Of a stretch of 52,405 nt of DNA, positions 36,217-46,737 are shown piece by piece (the stretch's first letter is position 1; each line of letters begins with the position of its first letter). Both the position numbers and the translations under genes were made by a program. The notes beneath the pieces were generated by a model, which saw only the letters and a list, made by a program, of their open reading frames with translations, made no database searches and was not told where the DNA came from. The stretch lies in the NCBI GenBank assembly GCA_018398765.1, contig JAHBMJ010001129.1, positions 64,001 through 116,405 of the forward strand. The letters run 5' to 3'. This stretch comes from Chromera velia. Its lineage: Eukaryota > Sar > Chromeraceae.

Positions 36217-36797
36217 GGAAAGAAACCATACAGTCTGTTTGTCACGTTCTTTGAGTTTTTGTTCTGTTTTTTGTCTCTTTCCTTTCTTTCTTTCTTTCTT
36301 TCTTTCTTTTCTTTCTTTCTTTTCTTCCTTCCTGCCTTCCTTCCTTCCTTCCTTCCTTCCTTTCTTTCTTCCTTCCTTCCTTCCTTCCTTTCTTTCTTTC
36401 TTTCTTTCTTTTCGTCGTTTATGTACATGAAGAAAAGAAAGGAGAAGAAGAAACATATAGTCTCTCTGCGGTAAGAGAGCAGCGGGGAGGCAGCAAAGAA
36501 ACTAACACAGCTTTTTTCACCCCCATTCGACCTTTGGGCAAAGGAGCAGTGGGGCAGGAAGCTTTCCTTTCTTCTGGTCCAACAGACCAAACCGACATCT
36601 TTGTCGCATCCAGCTTGCCTACACTTTTCCCGTTCCTGCGCCACTCGCTATCTGCATGAGTAACAAAAAATGATGCAAGCTACCTCTTCAATCAATTTCT
36701 CCTCCTCCCCACTCCTTCCCTCCCCTCCCTCTTTCAGGAGGCCCTGAAGAAGTCCAACTGGGACCCGACGTCGGCGTTGAATACGCTGCTCGCCTGA
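33511..36797 (+). CDS. UBE2K: ubiquitin-conjugating enzyme E2 K / Ubc1 with UBA domain
   Basis: Seven exons join in phase: 33511-33543, 33838-33939, 34396-34624, 35076-35145, 35632-35686, 36125-36169 and 36738-36797, giving 197 residues (human UBE2K has 200). The UBC fold carries [10 protein letters not shown], the WHPN box (residues 79-82) and [13 protein letters not shown] with catalytic Cys91 (human Cys92). The class-specific [13 protein letters not shown] follows. Residues 164-197 are a UBA domain ([15 protein letters not shown], then [16 protein letters not shown]). The enzyme accepts ubiquitin from E1 and extends chains, K48-linked in known homologues, in cytosol and nucleus. Exon 1 ([11 protein letters not shown]) is the least certain, chosen for phase, donor and resemblance to the N-terminal helix. 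Its ATG lies 32 bases from the proposed divergent minus-strand start at 33478. Confidence 0.93.
35477..35514. repeat. (CTGA)n tract within a UBE2K intron
   Basis: About eight CTGA units in intron 4. Unlike the tracts at 13035, 29622 and 31484 it does not sit at a splice site of a gene I can identify. Confidence 0.9.
35806..35872. repeat. (TTTC)n/(TTCC)n pyrimidine tract
   Basis: Pure pyrimidine tetranucleotide tract on the sense strand of UBE2K intron 5. Confidence 0.9.
36187..36416. repeat. (TGTC)n then (TTTC)n/(CCTT)n tracts
   Basis: UBE2K intron 6 starts GTCAGT and then carries nine TGTC units (about 36187-36218). A long run of TTTC and CCTT units on the sense strand follows (about 36284-36416). 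Confidence 0.9.
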
Positions 36798-36962
36798 CCG
36801 ATCGATCATGCATCAAGTCGACTTCTTGTTGGTTTGTTTGTTGACCTTCCTTGTGACCGACCGACGTGGCTGTTTGTATCTTAAGATCCCCTGAAATGGT
36901 TTGGTTTGGGAAAGGTAGGAAGGAGGGAAGGGGGTGAGCAGGCAGGCAGACAGACAGAAGTG

Positions 36963-38113
36963 TCAATCATGTTTGGGCTTCATCTTTTGGGAGAGAAATT
37001 CATTCACATCGTATTTATCTGGCTTTCTTGGATTGACGAGGGCGTACGAAGATCGTTGGTTGGTTGGTTGGATTTTGTACGACATGGGCTTTGGAGGGAG
37101 GTTGGGTTCTTGATCTGGTCTGGGGCGGACACCGCAAAGAAGGAGAGCAAGGGGGGGGAGGGGGGATTCGATCGATCATCTCCTCTCCGTGTAATAGCAT
37201 GCATGGAAAGGAAAAATGAGAAAGTAGTAGATGAATGAATGAATGAGTGAGTGAATGGATGAATGATGGCATTTGCCTGTATGGTGACGTGACGTGAAGT
37301 ATGCGATCAATTTGTCTTCCGTGATACAGCCATCGGGACGAACGAAGAAGATTCGGCCTCTCTTTCTCAGTTGCACAATTCATGTCAGGGTGGGGTTGCG
37401 TTCTTGGGCAGGGAGAGGGGTGGGTGGGGAGATGGGTACTCGCGGTTTTTTCCGTGTCTCTCTCTTGTGCTGTCTCGTTTGGGTTTGCTGGGTGGGTGGG
37501 GAGGGGAGGGGCGACATCTAGCCACGTTGGTTGGTTCCTTCCTTCGTCTGGGTCCTTTCGCTCTCTCTCTCTCACACACGCACACACACATGACATGATT
37601 ACGCAGGCCGGCCTCTTTGTCAGTCTGTCTGCTGTGCGTAGAGACCGCAGCGCCAAGACAGAAAAAAAAATTCGGGGGCATTTGGTCAGAATGCAGTGAG
37701 GGACTCGGAGGCAAAGGAGCAAGGGAGAAAGGGTTGCTTGCAGCTTCTCAGTTGACAGACAAAATTCCCCGTAGCGCTCTCAGTCGGTCGTTGGTCTGAA
37801 TCACAGACCGACCGGACGATGATTGAAGCAAAAGACGATCGAAGAAGTCCGAAAGGCAAAGAGAGAGGAAAAACATATCGAAAAGACCAGAAAACGCCCA
37901 TTCGATAGGGGTTCCAAGTATGCTCTCTTCCTTACTGTCTGCACCCACCCTCACCTTTGCCCTTTTTTTCCCTGCGCGACTCACTTCACTTCACACCAAT
38001 GATCATTGAGAGAGAGATCGAGAGAGACAAAGAGAGACAGAGACTTCCAGGGAAGCAGCTCCATGCATCCGACGGGCAGACAGAAAAAGAAATCGGTCAA
38101 GAGCATCCGACAT
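36963..38113 (-). CDS. possible four-exon small protein of 79 residues, unrecognised
   Basis: The proposed exons are 38113-38045, 37795-37761, 37365-37294 and 37026-36963, joined in phase. They begin MSDALDRFLFLSARRM and continue NDRLRALRGILKRGR, then IFFVRPDGCITEDKLIAYF, and end YDVNEFLSQKMKPKHD and a stop. The PDGCITEDKL part is mildly like the second half of an EF-hand loop, but the calcium ligands are not convincing. No family is recognised. The last junction is ambiguous: a donor at 37288 with an acceptor at 37019 also keeps phase. The gene would converge on UBE2K, whose stop is 166 bases away. Confidence 0.4.
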
Positions 38114-38969
38114 CCGCGTGCGAACCCTGCCCGCCTTCTCACGGCCATCCGGAAAGAGAGAGAGAAAGGAAAGAGGGGTGGGTGCATGGGGGGAGACTTA
38201 GCGGTCTGTCTGTGAACAACGCCCCTCCCTCCCTCCCTGAGGGTGGGTGGGTAGCTGTTTGAGCAGCCAGCCAAGGCGACCTTTCGATCCAGGTTTCTGT
38301 CGTCGTCGGTTGGAATTCGGAATTCATTCGGGTCTGTTTTCGAAATTCATTGAGAGGCAGGAGGGACACTCTAGCTCTGGTGGGGGGGGGAAGTGAGGAA
38401 GAGCCGTGGACCCTAAAGAGGTGAGACGGACCGGCCATCTGGGGGGTATCAGGGCCTTGCAGGTGTTGCGCGTGGGAGGGGGGTTAGTTGGGGTGTGAGT
38501 TCTAAAATTATTTATTGAGGCTGCGGAGGGACCCGCAAGCAGCCGTGCAGGCAAGGAAGAAACGTCAAGGGACTGGGGCAAGCAACTGATTGAGATCAGA
38601 GTGGGGAAGCCTCCCGACTATCGATGGGGCATCGATCAATTCATCATCGTCTCGATTTGGACTGTGCGTGGTGCATGTATGAATGTATGCATGGATGCTT
38701 GCATGCATGCATGTGAATTCATGTACTTTTCATGTTATCTGACACAGTTATCAGATTGAAACATACTAGTTAGTATAATAACTGCATGCTGATTCATGCC
38801 CAGGTCACTGGCAGCCATCTATGAGTCGGCTTGCTATGTCAAAATAGTAAAAATAGTGACTATTGTTACTATTCGCACTGTCGAATAGTAAAATAGTTCT
38901 TGATAGTTAGCTATTTTTACTATTTTAACAGCAAAATAGCATATTTGTATTAAATACGGAGATTAGTGA

Positions 38970-39032
38970 AACTAAGAGTATTGATGATCAAATTGCAGGA
39001 CGCGGGGTAAGACAAGGGGCTCCTGGACTCTA
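38970..39032 (+). pseudogene. possible reverse transcriptase fragment
   Basis: A frame reading DDQIAGRGVRQGAPGLY then a stop resembles the conserved GVRQGDPLSP block of non-LTR retrotransposon reverse transcriptases. Only about 20 residues are visible, so chance is possible. Confidence 0.25.
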
Positions 39033-39042
39033 TTAACTTTTT

Positions 39043-40801
39043 TTAACATGATGGCTTTTTGTCGGATTCTGCCTTCACTACGCAGGCAGTCTTTATCTCT
39101 TCGCCCTTTTTGTCTTCAGTATTTGACTGACAAAGGGAAGAAGACCATCATACCACCTTTAATGCAGAAGCTCAAGAAACCACTCTCATGCATATACGCA
39201 TTTGATCCCTGGTCAAAATTCAAATACTAATATCAGGCATCGCGTACATCCATACACTGATCACTGCTTGAATTTTTCATATGCCAAGGCGTGCGCGCAG
39301 ATTATTTTCGCTATGATGCCTAGCTGGCGAAGATGAGTGCCTTAAACCACTTATTGTTTACGTTAGTGACCATGCAATCACAAACAAAATACAAACATCA
39401 CAAACCATGCACAATTGAATCAGCAGCAAGCAGCGTAACCAACATGCATTAAAACGATCAATTCATACAAACACCAACAACCACAAACAGCATCAAGCCC
39501 AACACAATGAGAAATGAAAAGAAACAAAAGGGTGACGCCAACAGCTTTCTTTAACGTAGTATGGGGTAACATGCGCGAAGTGCATGTTGACACACACGGA
39601 GGAGAAGAAAGTTGTTGGCGTCACCAGGCCTACCGGCCCGGCGACACCAATACTTCTCCTCTTCTTCATTTTTCTTTTCTTTTTTTTTCAATGTCCTCTC
39701 ACACCCAGGCATACTCAGACCACCAAATGAAAGAAAAGAAAAGATGTGGTTTGGACTATAAATGAAACACACCTCAAGTTCACCCTTCAAGTTCACGAGT
39801 ACTTCCATCTGAGTCCATCACATCGACTCTCTCCTCTTCATTATTCTGTCATTTTTATTTCTCTCCAACTATCTCTATCCCTTCTTCATCTTTCATAAAC
39901 AGACAGACAGAGAGAGACGGAGAGAGATAGAGAGAGAGAGAAAGCAGATAGACTGAGTCTGAAAGATTCAGAGACTGTGACTCTAGTCTGTAAGACAGCA
40001 AAATCAATTCACAAAACAAACACCAGTACACTGAACATCAAGAACCACTTCCCTCATCACCTTTTCTTTCATCTTTAAACTCCAACTCAACTCCCAACAC
40101 AACCACTACATTATCATCAAATAAATCCACTACCAACAGTACTGCCGCCACTCCTACTTCACACTTAGGTGCAATTCAAAGATAACAAAGAGCCGAAGGT
40201 ACTCGGATCTCTCACCATCAGAACCCTTGACAAACACAGAAGAAGAAGACAGAAACCTACAAACTTTAAGTTCTTACACAAGACAACGCCTTCTTCTTCC
40301 ACTAACTGAAGCAAACCCAAGCCCTTTTTCAGTTCACAACAGGACGCTTATCATGACGTCACCAAAAACAACAACTAGTCTCCATTTACTACTCGAACAA
40401 CCAACCTCCTTCACACTTCAAAACCGAACTCCTTTCCTCTTTATTTTCAGACCACTCCAGACTCCAGCTGTGTCTAACAAACAGAATCTTAAACTTCACC
40501 ACAAACGCAGCACCGTGTACTCTCCTCCACTAAGCAGACACGCTTCAAGTTGCCTAGTGGATCTCCAGACTGCGAATCCACAGGATAAGCCAATGACCCA
40601 ACAGATGCCACCAAAAACAATAAATGTCAACTAGCGCAAATCGATATCATGACAAAGAGGAACAAAGAGCCCAAGTCTGTCATATAAAGCGTCAACAAAA
40701 GCAAAAAAAAGCTAATACTAAGCCAAAGCTATATATGAATCCGAGTATAGTATCAGTGTCTGCTGCAATGCAGTACATCCCGCAGGAACCTGCACCACTA
40801 G
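39043..40801. repeat. tandem repeat copy 1 (about 1.76 kb)
   Basis: First full copy, starting near aacatgatggctttttgtc. It holds an inverted repeat (39531-39550 with 39606-39625, 19 of 20 paired) around a 55-base loop that itself contains aacatgc/gcatgtt. Open frames of 83 residues (39514-39765) and 135 residues (40227-40634) recur in copy 2. I do not believe they code. Confidence 0.85.
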
Positions 40802-42565
40802 TAAACATCATGGCTTTTTGTCTGATTCTGCCTTCACTACGCAGGTAGTCTTTGTCTCTTCGCCTCTTTGTCTTTAGCATTTGACTGACAAAAGGAAAAA
40901 GACCATCATACCACTTTTAATGCAGAAGCTTAAGAAACCACTCTCATGCATATACGTATTTGATCCCCGGTCAATTTTCAAACGCTGACATCAGGCATCG
41001 CATGCGTCCATACACTGATTGCTACTTGAATTTTTCATATGCCAAGGCGCGCGCGCAGATTATTTTCGCTATGATGCCTAGCTGGCGAAGATGAGTGCCT
41101 TAAACCACTTATTGTTTGCGTTAGTGACCATGCAATCACAAACAAAATACAAACATCACAAACCATGCACAATTGAATCAGCAGCAAGCAGCGCAACCAA
41201 CATGCATTAAAACGATCAATTCATACAAACACCAACAACCACAAACAGCATCAAGCCCAACACAATGAGAAATGAAAAGAAACAAAAGGGTGACGCCAAC
41301 AGCTTTCTTTAACGTAGTATGGGGTAACATGCGCGAAGTGCATGTTGACACACACGGAGGAGAAGAAAGTTGTTGGCGTCACCAGGCCTACCGGCCCGGC
41401 GACACCAACACTTCTCCTCTTCTTCATTTTCCTTTTCTTTTTTTTTCAGTGTCCTCTCACACCCAGGCATACTCAGACTACCAAATGAAAGAAAAGAAAA
41501 GATGTGGTTTGGACTATAAATGAAACACACCTCAAGTTCACCCTTCAAGTTCACGAGTACTTCCATCCGAGTCCATCACATCGACTCTCTCCTCTTCATT
41601 ATTCTGTCATTTTTATTTCTCTCCAACTATCTCTATCCCTTCTTCATCTTTCATAAACAGACAGACAGAGAAAGACGGAGAGAGATAGAGAGAGAGAAAA
41701 AGCAGACAGACTGAGTCTGAAAGATTCAGAGACTGTGACTCTAGTCTGTAAGACAGCAAAATCAATTCACAAAACAAACACCAGTACACTGAACATCAAG
41801 AACCACTTCCCTCATCACCTTTTCTTTCATCTTTAAACTCCAACTCAACTCCCAACATAACCACTACATTATCATCAAATAAATCCACTACCAACAGTAC
41901 TGCCGCCACTCCTACTTCACACTTAGGTGCAATTCAAAGATAACAAAGAGCCGAAGGTACTCGGATCTCTCACTATCAGAACCCTTGACAAACACAGAAG
42001 AAGAAGACAGAAACCTACAAACTTTAAGTTCTTGCACAAGACAACGCCTTCTTCTTCCACTAACTGAAGCAAACCCAAGCCTTTTTTCAGTTTACAACAG
42101 GACGCTTATCATGACGTCACCAAAAACAACAACTAGTCTCCATTCACTACTTGAACAACCAACCTCCTTCACACTTCAAAACCAAACTCCTCTCCTCTTT
42201 ATTTTCAGACCACTCCAGACTCCAGCTGCGTCCAACAAACAGAACCTTAAACTTCACCACAAACGCAGCACCGTATACTCTCCTCCACTAAGCAGACACG
42301 CTTCAAGTTGCCCAGTGGATCTCCAGACTGCGAATCCACAGGATAAGCCAATGACTCAACAGATGCCACCAAAAACAATAAATGTCAACTAGCACAAATC
42401 GATATCGTGACAAAGAGGAACAAAGACTCTAAGCCCAAGTCTGTCATATAAAGCGTCAACAAAAGCAAAAAAAAGCTAATACTAAGCCAAAGCTATATAT
42501 GAATCCGAGTATAGTATCAGTGTCTGCTGTAATGCAGTACGTCCCGCAGGAACCTGCACCGCTAG
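40802..42565. repeat. tandem repeat copy 2 (about 1.76 kb)
   Basis: Second copy, nearly identical to the first at an offset of 1758-1759 bases, including the hairpin (41289-41308 with 41364-41383). Confidence 0.88.
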
Positions 42566-43094
42566 TAAACATCATAGCTTTTTGTCTGATTCTGCCTTCA
42601 CTACGCAGGTAGTCTTTGTCTCTTCACCTCTTTGTCTTCAGCATTTGACTGACAAAGGGAAGAAGACCATCATACCACTTTTACTGCAGAAGCTTAAGAA
42701 ACCACTCTCATGCATATACGCATTTGATCCCCGGTCAATTTTCAAACGCTGATATCAGGCATCGCGTGCGTCCATACACTGATTGCTACTTGAATTTTTT
42801 ACATGCCAAGGCGCGCGCGCAGATTATTTTCGCTATGATGCCTAGCTGGCGAAGATGAGTGCCTTAAACCACTTATTGTTTGCGTTAGTGACCATGCAAT
42901 CACAAACAAAATACAAACATTACAAACCATGCACAATTGAATCAGTAGTAAGCAGCGCAACCAACATGCATTAAAACGATCAATTCATACAAACACTAAC
43001 AACCACAAACAGCATCAAGCCCAACACAATCAGAAATGAAAAGAAACAAAAGGGTGACGTCAACAGCTTTCTTTGACGTAGTGTGGGGCAACAT
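42566..43094. repeat. tandem repeat copy 3 (partial, about 530 bases)
   Basis: Third copy. It breaks off just after the left arm of the hairpin (gggtgacgtcaacagctttctt), where the AT-motif right end of the element begins. Confidence 0.85.
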
Positions 43095-43194
43095 GTATGA
43101 AGACTGTAAATATGCACTATTTTACTATAAAAATAGCTAACTATTTTCTAACTATTTTACTATTTGACGTAGCAAATAGTAAAAATAGTAACTA

Positions 43195-43215
43195 GCATAA
43201 CAAAAACCTCAATCA
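43195..43215. repeat. 21-base direct repeat, copy A
   Basis: A 21-base sequence beginning gcataacaaaaacctc occurs here, inside the right end of the element, and again exactly at 43546-43566 outside it. Confidence 0.9.
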
Positions 43216-43545
43216 TCAGTAACTATTTGAACTATTTTTACTATTTTTTCAACTATTTTTACTATTTTGAATAGCTTGCCGACTCATAGATCTGAGATGT
43301 TGCATGTATTTGTTTATATATTATTTATTAGCACTGAATTTAGTATATGCCCTCAGTGGCCGTCTTAGGCTATCGCCTTTGAGAATCATTGGGGTCCCAA
43401 TGGGGGGATTGGAATACCAAATTTGGAATAAACCGCAGTAAAAGTGATCAATGAGCAGTGTTCCTAGATTCAGAACAGACGGGACAAACCGGAACCTTTT
43501 GACAGACTAGGCTAGATCCGCCCTTCATATACGGGGATGCGGCAT

Positions 43546-43566
43546 GCATAACAAAAACCTCAATCA
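43546..43566. repeat. 21-base direct repeat, copy B
   Basis: Exact second copy of the 21-base sequence at 43195, 351 bases downstream and outside the inverted ends. The surrounding sequence is AT-rich with no gene. Confidence 0.9.
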
Positions 43567-43780
43567 CAAATTTGGAATGTACGTGGAATCTCAATTTATT
43601 AGCTTTTATCTCAATTTTTCAATTTGATTAGCAATTAGAAAAAAATTAGAAAGATATGTTTTTCTATATATTAACACTGACTATGAGTAGCAGAACTTCA
43701 AAAGACGCTCTCTGATCTTGTCGCGAGAAAAAACGGTTAAAGTTTGGCCATGAAAGACTGAATTTTCGTTTGCCGTCTCC

Positions 43781-45547
43781 ATGTTGACACAGAATCTCCT
43801 TCAAGGAGCCCACCAAGCAATTTCTCTGCTACAATCGCTGTGGGTATCGCACTGTACTCAGACCGTAGTCTCTCTGTCCCTGCAGCTGCAGTATTGCATC
43901 CAACAGATCGCATTCGAAGCTGAAAGAATCTCAGAATGTGAATCGCGTCTGTATCCTCTTCAACAGAATTGCACACAGAGGGACGCTGACCCAAGGGACC
44001 AAAATGGGCTCAAAAACGTCAGAGAGACTGGAGAAAAGCGGAAAGGACGAGCAAGAAGAGGGAAGAGGCACTCCAGGCTTCGATGGGAGGAAATTTTGAG
44101 AGAAGAACAAGAACGAGACGCAGCTGCTTCAGTTCCCATCTCTCTCCCCTATGACCTGCCCCGAGTGAAGCCCTGTGCCAAAGTTACCGCACAGCGCGGA
44201 TTTGGTAACAATCGCTTTTTCTCACCGCAAGCAGGAGCCTCTCCCACCTCCGTGCAAGCCACCCCGCCTCCGTGCCTGCGAGCAAAAGCCTCCTCCACCT
44301 CCGTACATTGCCAAGCCAGTGGTATCCCGCCTCTGTGCCCGCAAGCAAGAGCCTCTCCCACCTCTGCACAAGCCTTCCCGCTCCCGTGCCCGCAAGCAGG
44401 AGCCTCTCCCACCTCCGTGCAAGCCACCCCGCCTCTGTGCCTGCAAGCAAAAGCCTCTCCCACCTCCGTGCAAGCCACCTCACCTTCGTGCCTACGAGCA
44501 AAAGCCTCCCCCACCTCCGTGCATTGCCAAGCCAGTGGCACCCCGCCTCCGTGCCCGCAAGCAGGAGCCTCTCCCACCTCTGCACAAGCCTTCCCGCTCC
44601 CGTGCCCGCAAGCAGGAGCCTCTCCCACCTCCGTGCAAGCCACCCCGCCTCCGTGCCTGCAAGCAAAAGCCTCTCCCACCTCCGTACAAGCCTTCCCGCT
44701 CCTGTACCCGCAAGCAGGAGCCTCTCCCACCTCCGTGCAAGCCACCCCGCCTCCGTGCTTGCAAGCAGAAGCCTCTCCCACCTCCGTACAAGCCTCCCCG
44801 CTTCCATGCCTGCAAGCAGGAGCCTCTCCTACCTCCGTACAAGCCACCCTGCCTCCGTGCCTGCAAGTAGAAGCCTCTCCCACCTCTGCACAAGCCACTC
44901 CGCCTCCGTGCCTGCAAGTAGAAGCCTCTCCCACCTCTGCACAAGCCTTCCAGCTTCCGTGCCCACAAGCAGGAGCCTCTCTCACCTCCGTACAAGCCTC
45001 CGTAGCTTCGGCAGACATTTGTAGCCTTCGTCCCTCTCCGATCGACTCCACCTTACCGGGTCCTGCAGATGCTTGCGACTCTCATCCCCTTCCAAAAGAA
45101 TCCAGCCCCCCTTCCCCCTCAGAGGCTTGCAGAGCTCGTCCCCATCCAAACACCGCTTCACCCGCAGATGAAAATATTGTGAAATCAGAGAAGAAAGATG
45201 AGGGTCTGGAGGAGGGGAAGCTGGAGGAGAAGAGTCATGCAACACAGAAGAGAAAGAAGAAAAAGAAGAAGAAAAAGCCAGAGGGGGAGCAAGCTGGTCG
45301 TGAGAATTCTGTGGTTTTCTTGTGTAACCAGCCTGTGAAGCCAGCATTTGAAGGAGAGGACACCTCCTCCTTTAACCCCCTGAAAGACAGCTCTTCCCTT
45401 TCTCCTCTCCTTGTACAGGAGACGGCAGTTGCGATGCTTGACCATTTGGTAAGCCAGCACGAGTGCAGCGCGCGTGCAACCATCGGGCCTGGAGGGTGCA
45501 TGACACGTCTCATTATTGAGGAGGGGGACGGGACTCCAGAGTCATAG
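43781..45547 (+). CDS. protein with 17-residue Pro/Ser/Cys tandem repeat, unrecognised
   Basis: A single open frame of 588 residues. Residues 1-60 are helical and Gln/Leu-rich. Residues about 75-120 are basic (RRGKRHSRLRWEEILREEQ). Residues about 148-408 are about 15 tandem copies of a 17-residue unit of the type AGASPTSVQATPPPCLQ (51 bases), two or three of which have a HCQASG variant insert. After a Pro/Ser-rich linker come an acidic stretch and a nine-lysine-type basic cluster (KRKKKKKKKKP), a likely nuclear signal, then a more ordered C-terminus (ETAVAMLDHLVSQHEC). I recognise no family. The first part may include intron, since a ctgcag acceptor-like site lies near 43885. Other frames on both strands are also open through the repeat, a by-product of its multiple-of-three unit. 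Confidence 0.6.
   Translation: MLTQNLLQGAHQAISLLQSLWVSHCTQTVVSLSLQLQYCIQQIAFEAERISECESRLYPLQQNCTQRDADPRDQNGLKNVRETGEKRKGRARRGKRHSRLRWEEILREEQERDAAASVPISLPYDLPRVKPCAKVTAQRGFGNNRFFSPQAGASPTSVQATPPPCLRAKASSTSVHCQASGIPPLCPQARASPTSAQAFPLPCPQAGASPTSVQATPPLCLQAKASPTSVQATSPSCLRAKASPTSVHCQASGTPPPCPQAGASPTSAQAFPLPCPQAGASPTSVQATPPPCLQAKASPTSVQAFPLLYPQAGASPTSVQATPPPCLQAEASPTSVQASPLPCLQAGASPTSVQATLPPCLQVEASPTSAQATPPPCLQVEASPTSAQAFQLPCPQAGASLTSVQASVASADICSLRPSPIDSTLPGPADACDSHPLPKESSPPSPSEACRARPHPNTASPADENIVKSEKKDEGLEEGKLEEKSHATQKRKKKKKKKKPEGEQAGRENSVVFLCNQPVKPAFEGEDTSSFNPLKDSSSLSPLLVQETAVAMLDHLVSQHECSARATIGPGGCMTRLIIEEGDGTPES
44225..45005. repeat. 51-base coding minisatellite (about 15 copies)
   Basis: Tandem units of about 51 bases (gcaggagcctctcccacc start) with occasional 57-base variants, all keeping the 43781-45547 reading frame open. 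Confidence 0.92.
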
Positions 45548-46737
45548 CAAAGCACAGTCTTCCAGGCACACCAGCAAATCTACGAGGAGCTTGTGAGATG
45601 GCCCCAGGGTCGTTTGGGCTTTCGTTGATTCCCTAAGACTGTGGCTTCTGCAGAGTCATGCGCTTGTCAATGATGCACTCATGTGTGTCTTGTCGTTTGA
45701 ATGCATATATGCGTGTATGATGTGTGTCTCTGTTCTTCCAATTCTCCCGTCTTCATAAAACGGTTTTTATCTGCAAGAATCTCTTTCCTTCCTCGGCTTT
45801 CTGCTAGCAGAATCCAGCTAAAAACTTTTTTCTCTTTCTCTCGAAAAAACCCATTCAGATTAAAATTGCAAGCACTTATAAAAAACCTGTTTCTCCCTCT
45901 CATCTCTCCTTTTCTTCACTGAGTCTCTCTTTTCTCATAGAATTCAATATATGAATGTGGTGTGCGTATGTGCCGAGCCTTTATGTCTCCATACGCCCCC
46001 GCAGTGTTGCTGTGCTTCTTTCTGACTTCATTGAGGCCAGATAGTGCTCATTGTTCAGCGGTTGGTGTGGGAGGACATCCAGTCGTTTTGAGCTAGCGCT
46101 TTTAATTGCCCTTCTCTCTCAATCTGGGCTTGCCTCTTTCTGCATGCACGTTTTGAATAGACAAAAAACAAACAATGCATGTCATGCCCCGCAGTTGGCC
46201 AAAGCCCAAGTGGTGTGCTCACCGGCTTTAACTGCCTCAATTCATATGTATAGTGTACTAGATAATGTATAAACCTATGTTTTCGTAGTACTAAAATATT
46301 TAAAAACTCAAAGATTTAAAATCTGAACACCAATTAGCTTTACAGAAACATTTTACCGAAATAAAGCACGATTGGAAATCACATGTGTTTGATAAATAAT
46401 AAAAATTAAGTGATTTATTGATGCTGTTGATTGTATTGAATCAATCATAGAACTTCTTCTACATAAGATTCTAGACAAAACTTTATAAAAGATTCTGGGC
46501 TTCAACATATTTTCAATATATCGATCAAAACACTAGTCAAAACATATATTACAATTAACTATCTAAATAGACAATAACTTGCGACTTAACTTCACTTAAG
46601 GCTGCAACATAGGATCAGGATTAGGATTTATGTCCCGAGGATTGGCCTCCCGCCCCAATGCCGAATGACAACATTGACTCTGAACTGTATGAAAACTTTT
46701 ATATTCCAGGCACTGTCACAAAGCTGACACTGCGTGG
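45548..46737. other. intergenic, partly AT-rich
   Basis: I see no gene here. From about 46250 to 46700 the sequence becomes AT-rich, with attgaatcaatcatag-like motifs similar to the island at 10.4-10.5 kb. The RCC1 gene's stop codon follows at 46738 on the minus strand. Confidence 0.5.

Larger units (their letters stand above)
38817..43291. mobile_element. foldback-like element: inverted ends of short AT motifs around a tandem repeat
   Basis: The left end reads atctatgagtcggc and continues into tgtcaaaatagtaaaaatag. The right end is the imperfect inverse, ctatttttactatttt followed by gccgactcatagat. Each end extends 100-180 bases as many copies of aatagtaaaa/ttttactatt. Inside is a tandem repeat with a unit of about 1.76 kb. 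Complex inverted ends built of short repeats resemble foldback-type DNA elements. I see no transposase and no clear target-site duplication. A short frame inside the left end resembles a reverse-transcriptase motif, which suggests a composite or nested element. Confidence 0.55.

Noticed and set aside
38040-38215. Plus-strand Lys/Arg-rich frame opposite the proposed 79-residue gene's first exon
   Set aside because: No splice partners or start context were found, whereas the minus strand gives four exons that join in phase. Neither is certain.
40227-42392. Paired 135-residue frames in tandem copies 1 and 2 (40227-40634, 41985-42392), and paired 83-residue frames (39514-39765, 41272-41523)
   Set aside because: Conservation is explained by the near identity of the copies. 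Comparing the 135-residue pair, amino-acid-changing differences (about seven) outnumber silent ones (about five), giving little sign of protein constraint. Composition is also not protein-like.
44149-45051. 300-residue open frame on the minus strand over the 51-base repeat, plus two other long frames
   Set aside because: By-products of a stop-poor repeat unit divisible by three. The plus frame at 43781-45547 extends far beyond the repeat with varied sequence and is preferred.
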